Origin: Allodiplogaster sudhausi
Taxonomy: Eukaryota > Nematoda > Chromadorea > Rhabditida > Diplogasteridae
Assembly: GCA_945643635.1 (NCBI GenBank)
Contig: CALZFC010000101.1
Span: forward strand, 281,001-345,000
Direction of reading: 5' to 3'
DNA length: 64,000 bases
The position numbers and the translations under genes are program-made. Every line of letters starts with the position of its first letter. Within the stretch, counting starts at the first letter, position 1. Positions 41,391 to 59,887 of this stretch are shown piece after piece. The notes under the pieces are model-generated. The model searched no databases and was not told the origin of the DNA. It saw only the letters and a list, made by a program, of their open reading frames with translations.

Positions 41391-42210
41391 TCGCACGCAC
41401 TCCCTCCCTTCCTGGTTTTCTACCCATTTCACTACACCGCGGTTCAGTTCCTCATGTCGCGGGAATAATCTTTTTATTCTCTATTGTATATGGCTTTTGC
41501 CCTACTCATATGTCAGACACGCAGTTGGTACATGTGGTCTTTGATTATTTGACTCTTTGTTTTGCCCACTAATTGTTACGTTACGCTAAAGTGACCATAG
41601 ATTATTGGGGTTCGCATCAGTGTTTAAATAGTTGTATTTCTAATGTGGGGTCTATTTATTAGTAGTTTGGGGAAGATTTCGAAAGAATCCTTTGTAAAGA
41701 ATTGTGTTTTCTCTCGAAGAATAGGCATCTTCTCGACTCGAATGAGTATAATGTCGTGCTCATCTCCGCTTCGGCAAAATTCGTACATGTCCCGCTGATC
41801 TTTTAATTATTTTTTTAAATAAACGATTTCATTGTCCAATCTTCTCGAACAAACAGCAGAAAAGAATTGAGAGCATCGTATTCGATTGAATCTACATGCC
41901 GGAACGTTGTAGGATACAAAAGCGTCTGTTGAATACGGTAATTCCTTGTAGTTTACGGAATGGTCATGGAACTGAGTCGTCATTTTTTTATCGAAATATT
42001 CATAATTATACATCTTTTTAAAGTTCTTTTACAGGGGAAAACGAATTTATGATTACCATCTCATAAATTATCTTCTCTCTATTCGTTCACACGCCAAATA
42101 CCCTTGGACATTTAACGACAACGACGGTTACGGAGGAGTAATCGAATTATGTTAACGTCATCTTTTTCCGCTGTTTCAATGCAATTAATCTTGATCTAAT
42201 TCAGCCAGAG
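40093..42210. other. 3' flank of G3BP and intergenic repeats
   Basis: Includes a C13 run (40,120-40,132), a (TTC) trinucleotide array of about 24 units (40,817-40,890) that gives spurious poly-Phe and poly-Glu frames, and a (CT)n run (41,318-41,387). No gene recognised; 41,390-42,200 is AT-rich. Confidence 0.6.
40817..40890. repeat. (TTC)n trinucleotide microsatellite
   Basis: About 24 uninterrupted TTC units. Confidence 0.95.
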
Positions 42211-43193
42211 ATGACTGCGCAAGCTAACCTACTTTCCCTGAGAGAGTTTGACCTTTTCTCTGCTTGGCCGTTGCTGGCAGTTAAGTCTGATGTTGAATTC
42301 GATGAGTGGCTCGCAGATATGGGCTTACTCTGGAAGGACAGGAAGTGTGCCTATTGCGGTAATACAGTGGCTATCAGTCGACAGTCGTCTTCGCAAGGTG
42401 GGACTCATCGATGGAAGCATGAATGCAACAAGGGAAGCTGTCGTCATTTGAAAGGCTTGAGAAAGGTACGAGAGAAACAAAGAGAGAGAGAGAGAGAGAG
42501 AGAGAGATAAGTAGTAATTTTTCTCCTCTGAAGGTCGGCTACCAGAAGGGGACATTCTTCGAGAAGATGAGAGGAGACCGGAAGAAGATGATTTTTCTGT
42601 AGTATCTGATGGTCAACGACATGGGCACCGTCGAGGAGATGGCACGGACGTGCCAGATGGACAAGAACACGGTGGTGCAGTGGTGCTAATACTTCCGCAA
42701 CATCTTTGTGGAGTACTACACCAAGATGCCCACCGTGCGCATGGGAGGGCCCGGCACGATTGTCCAAGTCGACGAGACTTGCATCGGGAAGGAATGGTTG
42801 GTCGGTGGAAGACAAGATGGAACGAAACTAGTGTTCGCGGTCATCACGGATAAGCGCGATGCGCCGACTCTGGAAACCATCATCCAGAACCACGTCGTCC
42901 CAGGTGGAACGGTGGTGACCGACTGCTGGGCAGGCTACAACAACCTGGGCAACCTCGGCTACAACCACCAGACCGTCAATCACTCACTCAACTTCGTCAA
43001 CCCGGCGACCGGACATCATACGCAGCGCATCGAGTTGCTGTGGGGCCAGCTGATGAGGAAGATGAGGAATGGACTAGGAAGAGATCTATGGTACGACCAC
43101 TTCCTTGAGGTTCTCTTCGAATATGAGAAGAGCACTGAGAATCTCTTTTATGAACTTTGGAAGGAAGTGTCGCTCAAGTATCCCCTAACCTAG
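42211..43193 (+). mobile_element. Merlin (ISXO2-like) DNA transposon transposase, two in-frame stops
   Basis: Exons 42211-42465 and 42534-43193, separated by an intron with a GA run. The first encodes a zinc-binding region (CAYCGNTVAISRQ ... HECNKGSCRH). The second encodes the IS1016/ISXO2 DDE domain: IVQVDETCIGKEW (first Asp), VVTDCWAGYNNL (second Asp), and GHHTQRIELLWG (the family's Glu region). The enzyme would cut and paste the element. In-frame TAG (42600) and TAA (42687) interrupt the second exon; otherwise the frame is intact to the TAG at 43191. I could not find terminal inverted repeats or target duplications by eye, and (CT)n begins right after the stop. It is either a recently silenced copy or a gene affected by a sequence error. 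Confidence 0.85.
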
Positions 43194-43197
<4 letters not shown>

Positions 43198-43252
<55 letters not shown>

Positions 43253-43260
43253 TTTTCGCT
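43198..43260. repeat. (CT)n microsatellite
   Basis: CT run directly after the transposase stop. The following 43,260-43,687 is AT-rich with no gene, and is the upstream region of CTF18. Confidence 0.9.
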
Positions 43261-43687
43261 CTTCTCTCGCTACCTCACTCACAATTAGTCCGTTTGTCGC
43301 TCTATTGTTGTTGTTGTTGGTGTTTTGCTTGTTGTTATATGCAATATATGTACATTTATTATAAACGATCAACTAATCGCAGATTCGTGTTCCCCGCACA
43401 AAAGCACCCTTTAAAGATGTTAGATGTTTTACAGTTCGATATTAAAACTTATTTAATTTACTTAAAATGTAGATAGTAAAAATTAATAAACAAAATTGAA
43501 AATCCAATTAAAATGAACAATGCAAGTAATTGAGGTGCAGTAGTCGTGCTCCGTGTGATTAGAACTTAAAGCAATCGTTACTGGTGTATATATTATGCAC
43601 CCCCTCCCCAACCTGTATTGCACGCAACTTTAAAATTTTTTAATGTTCCCCCTTTTTCATAGGTTGTATCCCCTTAACTCAGCCAGA

Positions 43688-46600
43688 ATGGAAGACGAGG
43701 AGGTAGCAGTGTTCGGAGAGTTGGTAGGCGAGGAAGCGCTTGCCTATCCCGACGATGAGGGCGCGGGCGATGCGGAAAACGAATCGGCCGGAGTGTTTGC
43801 CGGAGGCATGCCTGGAATAGCAGCCCAGATCGCTCTCAACAACAGCAGCCTTGGAGGAAGCAGCTGGAAGAGGAGGAGACACTCCATGGGCGAGGATGAC
43901 GAGCAGAATCCAGTTGGTCAGTTGCAGCTGAAGTGCTTGTAGATTAAGTAGTGATCGGTTGTATTCAGCATCATTCTATTGTGATGAAAGAGTAAATTTG
44001 TACGGATGTAAAAGAATAATTTGTTAGGATGTCAACAGGAGTAATGCACCTTCCAGATTGGCACATGCGCATGCAATTTGATGGAGTAGAACAAGCGGCG
44101 AAGCGGGCAAAGATGGCCGCAGACGAAGCAGTCCTTGAGAGGCTGACAGAACGAATCGTTGAGGTGTGTTTAGATGCTTCCTTCCACTTCTTTTCTGTTA
44201 CGCTAATTGAGAACTACTGATTACATCATTACGAGCCACTCTCCTCCCCCCTCCCTCAATTTAAATCATGTTTACGATGGTTATTTGATCAAACGAACTT
44301 GGATTGCTTAATTGAGGCCATTCATTTACACAGGTGTATTTAGAACCTCTGTTTAAGGCGCGAAGACGAAAGCGCCAAGCGCTGAAGTTGCAGCAGAACT
44401 TCATGAATGTGGACGAAGAAGAAGAAGTGGAAGACGAGACCGAGCTTGTACGAGGCAGTGTTTGTTTATATAAGACAAATTTGTATTTATCCGCTGTGAA
44501 TATTCTTCTGTGGGTGCAGGTTGTTGATAATTTTCAAAAGTTGAAACGGAAGCGTTCTGGAGAGTGAATGAATGAATGACTTCAGATTATGCGACTTCCC
44601 CCGATGGACGGGAGTGCCTGGGTTGGAGTCAACAGCGAAGCTGCTGACGAAAGGTTTCAGAGTTTTGGAAAGTATGGTCTATTATTGTAAAATGTCAAAT
44701 TATTGCATAAACTTTCCGTAGAAGTATATTATAATGTAAGCTATTTTAAATGTAAAAGAGGTTTAAATGTAAGTTGAACGATGACTCCTTTCTCCGCCCT
44801 GTTTAAGGTTGTACATTCGCCTGAGTAAGCGACATCAAGAGTCTTCTCGCATCTCTGCCGCCCGCCGTATCGCCACTGCCCGAGTCCTTCTTCTTACCGA
44901 AGCTCCTGTCGAGAAACTTGTCGCCGAAGCTCAGAGATTGCGGTGGGTTTCAGTTATTTTCTCAATAAATAAAAATATATAAAACAATGTTTCAACTGCT
45001 TTCAATTCAAAGCACAAGTTTCCCTGGTTACAGAGAGAGGCGAATTCTCGCAGAAAGTCTCGCTGCAGAAGAAGAGAGGGAGAGGAGAGCGCGAGAGGAA
45101 GCAGACGGGCAGAGTCTGATGCTCTCCCGTGACGAGGGCAGACCGCAGCAGAGCGAGTTGTGGGTGAACAAGTACGCCCCGCGCGTGTTCGTCGACCTCC
45201 TTTCGGATACGGTAGGGCACTTTTGATAATCACAACGAATTATTGTTACATGTTGAGAAGATATTTCTTTGCAAGCTTGTTTGTGTGTTCGATACAAACT
45301 TGTATGATTTGATGAAATAACCATTACTTTTGTTTTATTAACTTGAAGATGTAAAACGAATTGGAATTGGGGCATGATAGCTCACTTTTTTCATTCTGTT
45401 TCCATGTTCACTTGTAATTCAGGCCGTGAATCGACATCTGATGACTTGGTTCCGCCTCTGGGACGAGAGTGTCTTCGGCCGACCATTCAGACTAACAGCA
45501 GAGGAGAAGAGTGACGAGAGAGAGGCGGCGGCACTCGCGCTGAACGACGGCACTCCCAAGGTGCCCGTGCACAAGGTTGCTTTCTTAGATTGATATTCAT
45601 TTTCTTTTTTTAGACACGCATTTTTTGTTGTTTATTTTCTTCTTTTACTCAGTCTCTGTATTTGGCTTCGAAGAAACTGGAACCTTGAAACTAATTTGTA
45701 TTCGGATGCCTTCAATTGCGTGCTCTGACTATGTTATTTTGGGTAAATCGTAATGAAAACGTGCTCGAATGTTTGTTTATGATTGAAAGCTTAAGATAGT
45801 CCTTCTGTCTGGCGTCGCCGGCACAGGCAAGACGTGCTTGGTGGGCGTTGCCGCGCGGACCGCCGGCTACTCTCTGATTGAGACGAACGCGTCTGACGCG
45901 CGGACCGTGTCGGACATGGAGCGGCTGCTGGCAGGCGCCGCCACCGCTTGCCGCGGCGTGGACGCCAATGACAAAAGGCCGCTCTGCCTGCTGCTTGATG
46001 AAGTGGACGGCGCGGGGGCGGATGCTGTCAAAGTAGGTTCAAGCTTGGAAAGAAGAGATACAGTAGCAGTTACAGTATCATTTAGGTGATCGTAGCAGCG
46101 GCTACGGAAACGGGCAAAAAGGCATTGCGCAGACCAATCATCTGCACCTGCAATAATGCGTTAGTGAGGGAAAGAGTATCAGAGAGAGAGAAAGAGAAAG
46201 AGAGGTGAGAGAGAGAGGGTAGAGAGAGAAGAGAGCAGGAACGGAATATGAGAAAAAGTCCGTGTTCTACAGTTTTGCACCCGCGCTGCGTGAACTGCGC
46301 GGAATCGCCTTCCACATTCAGCTCTCGGCTCCAGAATCGTCGAAGATTGAAGAGCGTCTTAGACAGGTAAGCAGTCCACCTCTTCTTTTAAAAAAACTTC
46401 ACATTACATGTTATCAAAACCTTCATGACTAATTTTCTCTTTTTTCCTTTATACTAATTCTCGGTATTTCTTCTCTCATCCTCTCCACTACTCTCTTCAT
46501 TTCACACTCTCCTTGTATTTCTGTATTCTTCTGTCACTTGTCTCTCTATCTCTCCCTCTCCGTCTCTCTCTCCCTCTCTCTCCGTCTCTCTCTCTCTCTC

Positions 46601-47256
46601 CCCGTCTCTCCCTCTCTCCGTCTTTCTCCCTCTCTCTCTCTCCGTCTCTCTCTCTCCCTCTCTCTCTCTCTCCGTCTCTCTCCCTCTCTCTCCGTCTCTC
46701 CCTCTCTTCTCTCTCTCTCTTTGTCTCTCTTTCTCTTCATCTCATGCCTCATCCCTTTGCTTCCAGATCAGCGTCCTCGAGTCCTTCCAAGTGGATAGCG
46801 GAGTGCTGACCCAGCTGGTGCGCCTGACAGAGGGAGACATGCGCCTGTCTCTGAACAGTCTGCAGTGGCTGGCTTCTTCTGCTCTGCGTGGCCGCGGCCA
46901 TCCACTCTCTATGGCCGACTTAAACGAAGCCGCCGCAGGCCTCGAGGCTCAGATTGGCCACTCCAGCCCCTTCCACCAGTGGTCCACCATCCTTGAGCTC
47001 GCCAAGCACCATGACAGGTGAGGGAGTGAGTGAAGATGCTGTTCGCCAGGCACTAGTGCAGTTTCACGATTAGTCTACTCTAGCCGATCATCTCTCCGGC
47101 CCCTCCACGAAAGACTACGGGCGATCGAGAGGATAGTGCATGAAGAAGATAAGGAAAGGCTGCTCGCGGGAGTGCACCACAACTGGCTCTTCGTCCCTTC
47201 GCTCACGCCGAGTTTGTGCCTTCTTCTTCTCTATCTCTCTCTCTCTCTCTCTCCCT

Positions 47257-47302
<46 letters not shown>

Positions 47303-48642
47303 TATTCCCTTTTCCTCCTTTTTTCAGAGAGAGAGAGAGAGTAATTTTATAATTATTTTATTGCTAGTAATTGAGAAATTAGTTGGGTTCTTTTTCTTCT
47401 TCCTTCCTTTTAATTATTTTGCAAAATGAACTATTGGTTGTTTCCGGTGCATTGTTTGCGGCGGCCCGCTGGCTCGCCCTCCTCGACCTCCTGCAGACCT
47501 GCGTTCATGCCTCGAAGCACTTCGTCATCTATCGCTACCTCCCTGCCTGCTTCTCCGGCCTCCACATTGCCGTTGCCACTCACGCCAGGCGAGAAACGGA
47601 TTCATTCTCATCTCTCTTGGAAGCATTCATTTTGTGTAGAAATGATAAGTGATAAGAAAAAGTGCCGTCGATTAAAAGAAAAGATGCTTACCTTCCATTT
47701 GAATGGTAATGAAACGAGATTCAATAAAGAATGAAGAAAATACACTATTTGGCAGGGCTCAGTTATCGATGCCGACCGTGGCCACTCAGCAGCAGCAGAG
47801 ACTGCGGCAGTCACAGGAGACGGTGGCAGAGCTGCGGAGTCGACTCCGGCCCCTCTCCGCTCCCACCGAACTCGTCCTGGACACACTCCCTCTCGCTCTC
47901 CATGCACTTCAGCCACAAATCAAGAATGTTTGTATCTTTCTCTCTCTCTCTCTCTTTCAGTTCTTCATCTCTATCCGGAACGGAAAACAGATACGGTATT
48001 CTATTTACAGGTAAATACGCAACTCCATTCGAACCGTGAGAAGGCCCTCATTCAAGAAGTCGTTGCGGGTCTCAAGCACTTTGGACTGACCTTCACACCG
48101 ACAACTCTCGACAACACCGTTCATTACATCTTTTCACCGTAAGCGAATCGTTTCAACTAGAGCATTTTTTTCTTTCTCAATTTTTGGCTTTCTCTCCGCT
48201 TTCCTATCTCTCTCTCCTCTCTTCCTTTCTCTCAATATCTCTCTCTCTCTCTCTTCCCTTTCATCGCTCTCTATCTTACTCTTTCTCTCTCATCAGGCCA
48301 ATCGACGTGCTGACCATGTTCGACATCGTTGACCGCAGTGCGCGTCATCCTCTGCCGAGTGCAGCTCGTAAGATGCTGGCACACGAAGTGGCATTGGCAT
48401 CCATGAAAGTAGGAGGAGGAAGAGGAGGAGGAGCCAACCAGGGAGAGAACACGAAGAAGAAGAAGCAGCAGAAGGAACCGACAACGGGGTCAAGCAGAAT
48501 GGGCGGCGTTCCCCCTTCCGTCGGTCGTGATTTGACCTCTCACTCCGAGGACTCCTCTTCCACTCCCATTCTCTATCGATTCAACAACTGCTACTCCAAC
48601 GCAGTCAAGAGGACAATACGAATGTCGCAACTGTTGTCATAA
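43688..48642 (+). CDS. CTF18: CTF18, alternative clamp-loader (RFC-like) subunit
   Basis: About 16 exons encode the large subunit of the RFC-like complex that loads or unloads PCNA and supports sister-chromatid cohesion. The acidic N-terminus leads to the family's box ELWVNKYAPRVFVDLLSDT (exon ending at 45211), then AAA+ motifs: Walker A GVAGTGKT and Walker B LCLLLDEVDG (exon about 45,794-46,032), sensor region RPIICTCNN, IAFHIQLSAPES, GDMRLSLNSLQWL, a helical collar, and a typical C-terminal box with LYRFNNCYSNAVKRTIR ending SQLLS and TAA. The start ATG at 43688 gives an acidic N-terminus. Exon 1 best fits a donor near 43,932 to keep frame. One intron (about 47,597) uses a CAG|GCGAGA donor, and several introns are CT-rich. 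SPO11 begins 310 bp downstream on the same strand. Confidence 0.9.
46155..46232. repeat. Intronic GA-rich microsatellite next to a donor
   Basis: Follows the GTTAGTGAGGG donor of a CTF18 exon: a sense-GA run on the donor side. Confidence 0.85.
46538..46740. repeat. Intronic CT-rich microsatellite of CTF18
   Basis: About 200 bp of CT and CCGTCT units leading towards the CTTCCAG acceptor near 46,766. Confidence 0.9.
47230..47310. repeat. Intronic (CT)n of CTF18
   Basis: CT run on the sense strand between the exon with GVHHNWLFVPSLTP and the exon with LLDLLQTCVHASKHF. Confidence 0.9.
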
Positions 48643-48952
48643 TCATTATATTGTCCTAAGTACGTGCAATTTGTATCATGCTGATGGTGAGACATTCCGA
48701 GTTTTAAGTTGTTAGTATTGAAACATTTAATTGCCACTTGTATCATTCGAAAACATATCCAGGTTTTAATCCTCCATTTGTTTATGTAAACATGTAATTG
48801 TCATATATTAACTTTGATAGGCTTGTACTTGATAAAGGCAAGGGCGAACTGTCCACTTAAAGGAAGTTAATTAACAAAAGTTGACAGTCTTGCTGAAATA
48901 CTTGCCGAATTTGAGGGAGAGTATCTTCATGGTAGAGTGAAGACCGAGGGAG

Positions 48953-51136
<2,184 letters not shown>

Positions 51137-52067
51137 ACCCACAATTCATTCCATCACATTTCTAAAGTGCATGAATGTGCAGATAGGCAAAGAAATAGTA
51201 TTCAATTTTAATATTTTTAAATCTCCTAGACTACCCTCCAATGCCCACCCTTTCACGTGAACATTTCAAGACCCAATTCATTAGATCTTTACGAAGCTGT
51301 ACAATTAAGCAGACAGACTGCAGAATTGGTCCTAATATTCCCTTTTGAATGCCATAGACCCCAGAATGGAAGACTCGCCGCCACTTTCATTTCCCTTCTC
51401 CTCCTTTTATCAAGTGGTTCCCTGAGAGTCTCTCTCTTCCATCCGTTCACTTACGGTTACTTTTGTTAGGGATATCTGTTCGCGCTCATTTTGTTCTGTT
51501 CGTTATGATTCATTGTTGAGATTCGTCGTTGAGATTCTTGAGATTCGTTCCCATTTTTATCTGAAAGATTCACCGGCCCCGAGTTGTGAGCAATTGAGGT
51601 TATGAGACTGAGATGTGATCTCCCCCTTCTGTTTCGCATGCCAAGTGCTTGTAGTTGTTGTCTGCTGCGTATACCCCGGGTGAGCTATAACATACAAAGT
51701 GCTTTATTCATCTGTTGAACCTGTGAATGAACGTGTCTCCGTCTATGCAACTCCTATGAATTCCTTCTGTTTTGAGAAGTTGATAAATTAATTAATCTAG
51801 AAGCACAAATACACCAGATAAACATATCAACCGTCTTTTCTAAATAGGGATACGCTTTCTACCGGCCACAAGGGAAATGAGCGGGTTCACCTAAACAGTC
51901 AGGGTACCCAACAATATAACAACGAAAGTCAGAATTTGGCTTCAAAGCGTGGAAGAATCATCCACATCAGTTTACATGAGGAATAGAGGAATTATCAAGT
52001 AGTATTCAATGGCAATTGAGAAAATGGAATAAACTTCAAAAACAACTATGCGCGATATAAACAATTG
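51137..52067. other. Intergenic between convergent SPO11 and PFKFB
   Basis: 3' flanks of both genes, AT-rich, no coding-like frame on either strand. Confidence 0.5.
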
Positions 52068-55765
<3,698 letters not shown>

Positions 55766-55984
55766 CTCCACGACTCAACAACAATTTCTTTCCATTTCCT
55801 TACAACCTCTCCGCGCTCGACACAATTCAAACACATCCTTGAAAAATTGCCTTGCAAAAGAACTCACTATGCAAGCTGTAATCAATTAGCACAGACCACC
55901 CCACACAGTGCACTAACATTTGAACAAACTGGCGCGAAGAAATCATTCACATCATTCCCAGTTCACCTTAAAGAAATCGAACTT

Positions 55985-56672
55985 TGAGAACAAGATGTCC
56001 TTGAAGATAAGAAATCTATAGACTTTTGTTTTTGTAAACATGTGCTCATAAATCTCGGGTTTCCATGTGCACTCCTCCACCTGATATCCCTCCCACTTGA
56101 AAAGGCACTCATGCCGAAGCCTTCCCGGAAATGCCAGATCTTTCTTTTCTGTTCGCTCATCTTCGCTTGTCCTCTTGAACAGCCATCCACTTCTTGAATT
56201 GCCTCGGCCAACGAGTAACAAGGTCTTCGCATCATTCTGTCCTTTTTTACAAAATGGTTCTTCGCACTATTATTTCTTCTCTTCACATTGTAGTTTCTCT
56301 ACATCGGCGGTCTGCAGCCTTCTTGTGCCCGCGCCAACGCTTTGACACCTGTTGGAATATAAACAAATGATGTTAGATGCATATTAATCTCTGTTTCTTA
56401 TAGGCGATATCTTCAATTCTGGATGGATCCCATTCAACTGTACTTTGTGTTTTTGATGCTGTTGTTCCAGAGAGGGAGAGTGTCCTTGAGGCAGTCGTGT
56501 TAGTCGTTGCAACATCTTTGTACAATTGCTCAGTTTTGTTTGTAGATCGGCATTTCGCCTCTTGCCTCACGTCCGTTTTCTTTGCGAAATTAATTCCAAA
56601 ACGCCGTCGTTCATAAGAAATCCAAGTCTTTCTGAGAATGTTCATTTGTTCGACCGATTGCCAAGGAAGCAA
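55985..56672 (-). pseudogene. Chromodomain-containing fragment
   Basis: A minus-strand exon-like stretch (about 56,000-56,130) reads RHECLFKWEGYQVEECTWKP followed by EIYEHM. This matches the second half of a chromodomain (aromatic cage KWEGY ... TWKP), which binds methylated histone tails. Upstream on the same strand, 56,390-56,672 reads a Thr/Ser-rich leader and VEWDPSRIEDIAYKKQR, which fits the first strand of such a domain. A TAA follows before a usable donor, and the joining intron is unclear. It could be a small HP1-like gene, a SUV39-like N-terminus or a remnant of a retroelement integrase; decay seems likely. Confidence 0.45.
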
Positions 56673-56932
56673 CTTCTCAGTGCAGATCTTTTCATTTTTG
56701 ATTTTCTTTTGTTCAAATCGTGTGCAATGTCATGAACAAACGAAACCAAAATAATTTTGTATGTACATACATACATGTATTAACTTGCATGTACTTTACA
56801 ATTATGTCTAAATGGTTTTAAATTATTTGAGCCCATCCGAGTACTCGTCTGTTAATTAGCAGTCTAAGTAATGACGACCTCAACTTAGCTGCTCTCAGTG
56901 GCGTACCAGTGGTCGCTCTCTTTCTTTATCTC

Positions 56933-56973
<41 letters not shown>

Positions 56974-57744
56974 GTCTAATTCGGTATGAAAGATGCTTTC
57001 TCTTTAGGTTGCGATTCCCTTCTCTGGCGTGCATTCCTACAATTTAAACATCGCCTTGTGTAAGAAGATTGCCTATTACATGGACAGGGTACTATTCGAA
57101 TTACGTCTCCCTTAATCTCAGGAACTTCTTTCAGAATATGCTAGACCCTGAGTATATTGCCTCTACAATAGACCATCTTACAGAGAACATATCGTCAGTT
57201 AAGATATATCATTATGAGAGAGATCAAGCATTCTTTCTTCTTAAAGAGTGCATGAGAAGTCGCAGCTTCTGAAAGCTCAGCTCAATGGCTATTCACAGAA
57301 TGCATCACATCAGCTCGTTTCGCATATCAACTACATTTTGAGGTTGCCGCTTGCAAATTAGACGAGGTCAACTACAACTTCGCGCGATTTCACTAATTTC
57401 ATGGTGTGGGCAAAATTGGTTCACGAAGTGTAAACTATTCCACAGTTGGCCATTTCTGACGATAAGAAAAATAGTCAAAACCGCTTTTTCTCTTTTCTCT
57501 CTCATTAAAAATGGAAAACAGTCGGAATTTCGTGAAAAATTTTCGTTTACACCATGATGTAGTGAAAATTTGAGTTGACATCGTCTTAATACATCTATCG
57601 TATTTATCGTTTTGCCTGGTTTGGACTTTAGATTTTAGATTTGGCCCTCCGCGAGGTGGCAGTTTTGACTTGGAAGAGCAATCTTTTATCTTCACGAATG
57701 GACTCGACTTCTTCGTTCCCGCCGCACTTCTCGTTATCGTTCGT
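56673..57744. other. Mostly non-coding; microsatellite and short frames
   Basis: Contains a CT run (about 56,936-56,968). A plus frame near 57,138-57,270 (MLDPEYIASTIDHLTENISS ... KECMRSRSF) has plausible composition but no family or splice support. A minus frame at 57435-57770 is Lys/Ser-rich. Neither is called. Confidence 0.35.
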
Positions 57745-57903
57745 TTAGCACTCAGTTCTTCCCAGAACAACGCGAGTATTCCGATGGACTGACAGGTCTT
57801 CTTCTCCGTCAGCCTTCACTTCATCGAGTTCACCCGACAACAACTCCGGAAATGGCTGCACTCCCTTCTGCTTGCCTTGCAAGTCGAGAGCGACGATTTT
57901 CAT
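57745..57903 (-). CDS. Small ORF or first exon of unknown gene
   Basis: ATG at 57903 opens a 52-codon frame (MKIVALDLQGKQKGVQPFPE, then acidic) to TAA at 57745. A GTCCAT donor after EEDLS would instead make it a first exon. Composition looks protein-like, but I do not recognise it. Confidence 0.3.
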   Translation of the reverse strand: MKIVALDLQGKQKGVQPFPELLSGELDEVKADGEEDLSVHRNTRVVLGRTEC

Positions 57904-58113
57904 GCTAAAGAGAAGCCTGAATAGTTGGCCTGAAAAATCCTGCCGCCCTTATTTTTTCGTTTGAAAGATTGGTGCGATGATATTAGAGGTCACAATTGTG
58001 AAACTTTTATAGACCACGGTATGGAGATATGTTTTTTCTGATAAATTATTGTGATATTTAAAAAGAACGGATTGCATTCCTCTCATTGCTCTTCACTTCG
58101 AGCGGTCGATTCC

Positions 58114-59848
58114 ATGGAAAGTTCTCTGTGGCAGGCGACAACTGCTACCGAAGTTGTCCAGTCAGACGATGGGAAGAAGGTATTTGGGATTTTGTCTGGG
58201 ATTTAAAATATATATATTTAACTAAATCAATTTGTAAATATAAATGTTTCGTTTATCAGTTCACTGTGAATTCCTTCGACTTGTCCCAAGCGTCTCCCTT
58301 CTTCCGCGCCCTCTTCAACGGACCCATCTCTCTCAGGAAAAACGGCATTTATCGGTATTTATTTCATTAATGCTAAAAAAAATAAATTCTCATCGACAAA
58401 GTTAAATGATTATGTTGATTATTCTCAGCCTGAGTTCCGTGTCTTCAGTTGGCTTGGAAACTTGTCTGGGAATGTTTGAGAATGAAAGCCTTGGCTCGGA
58501 TGACATTCAACTCTCTTCTGCTATTATCGTTAGAGCAATCAATTATTAATTATTCTAAATTATTATTTTCAAATTAAAACCTGCTTCATTTATATCATGC
58601 TATCTTCGCCAGTTGAGTTTACTTGTTTAAGGCCCTTGACACATGCGCGTACCTGGGAATGGAGTGTCTTGAGAGACGTCTCTTAGATATCATTTGCGAA
58701 CTCGTCAGCCACGACAATCTCGTGGAAGTGAGAGAGAGAGAGAGAGAGAGAGAAGAGAGAAGAGAAAGAGAAGAGAGAGAGAGAAGAGAGATAGAAGGGA
58801 GAGATGAGAGAGAGAATAGAGAGAGAGAGAGAGAAAAGAGACTAGAGAGAGGAGAGAGAGAAGAGAGAGAGAGAGCGTAGAGAGAGATGAGAGAGAGAGA
58901 AGAGAGAGAGACTGATAGTAGAAAGAGATAGATTAGAAAGAGAAGTATAATTAAGGAGCGGGAGAATTATCTTGCCTCATATGAAACATGTATAACAGGA
59001 TCTAAATACATATAGGCTAACTGACTCGCAACACTGATTGTGAGACATCAATTTGAGGTGTTCTACCGTTCGAAGTTTGCTCAGCCCATGTTGGCAAGTC
59101 GTCTGTGGACGATGATTCTGCGCAACTTTGAACAAGTCACTCCTAATTTATTCTAATTTTTAGATGTAATTTTTTAATTAAAAAAGAAGAATAAAACAAT
59201 TGATTAATTAATCATCTAATGTATCGTATTCCCTCTAATACTATTAGATAGAAGCTTCTCGTGTATTTTACTTTGTAATATAGAAACTCCTTTTCTCGAT
59301 TTTCTCTAAAAAGGAATCGACTGAGAGAGAATTCCATCAGCATGTTCATAATGAAGACTTCTCAGCTGCTGGAAAACAAATCGTTTCTGAAACTGGAAGA
59401 GTCGGAAGTGAAGGTGGCCCTCACTGATTCTTCTCTCAATATTCTCGTGCACAACGAAGCGACTCTTCTCAGTCAATTGGTGAGTTTGACCAATTGAAAT
59501 CACCAATAATGTCATCCAATTGTAGAAGAGCACACAAGCTGATAGGGATGGAGAAGGAGACAGAGAGGAGAATGACGGATGCTGTCTGAATGGAACTGCC
59601 GGATTCACTTCGACTTCTCTTCGCTTTCCTCGTTCCCTTCTCTTTTCCATTGGTTACTTCCATGGCTGACCTTCTTCCACTGAATCTTCTCTCCGTTCAG
59701 GCGGCTGGAGCAGCGACGGCGCGGCCAGCGACGTCGAGATCTTCAGCAATCGACTGCCAGAGTGGACTGACGCTAAGCCAGAGTTTCTTTTCTCCTCCAC
59801 TTTACTCATTTCTATATTCTTTTGTTTCTCTCTACACTCTCTGTCATC

Positions 59849-59887
<39 letters not shown>

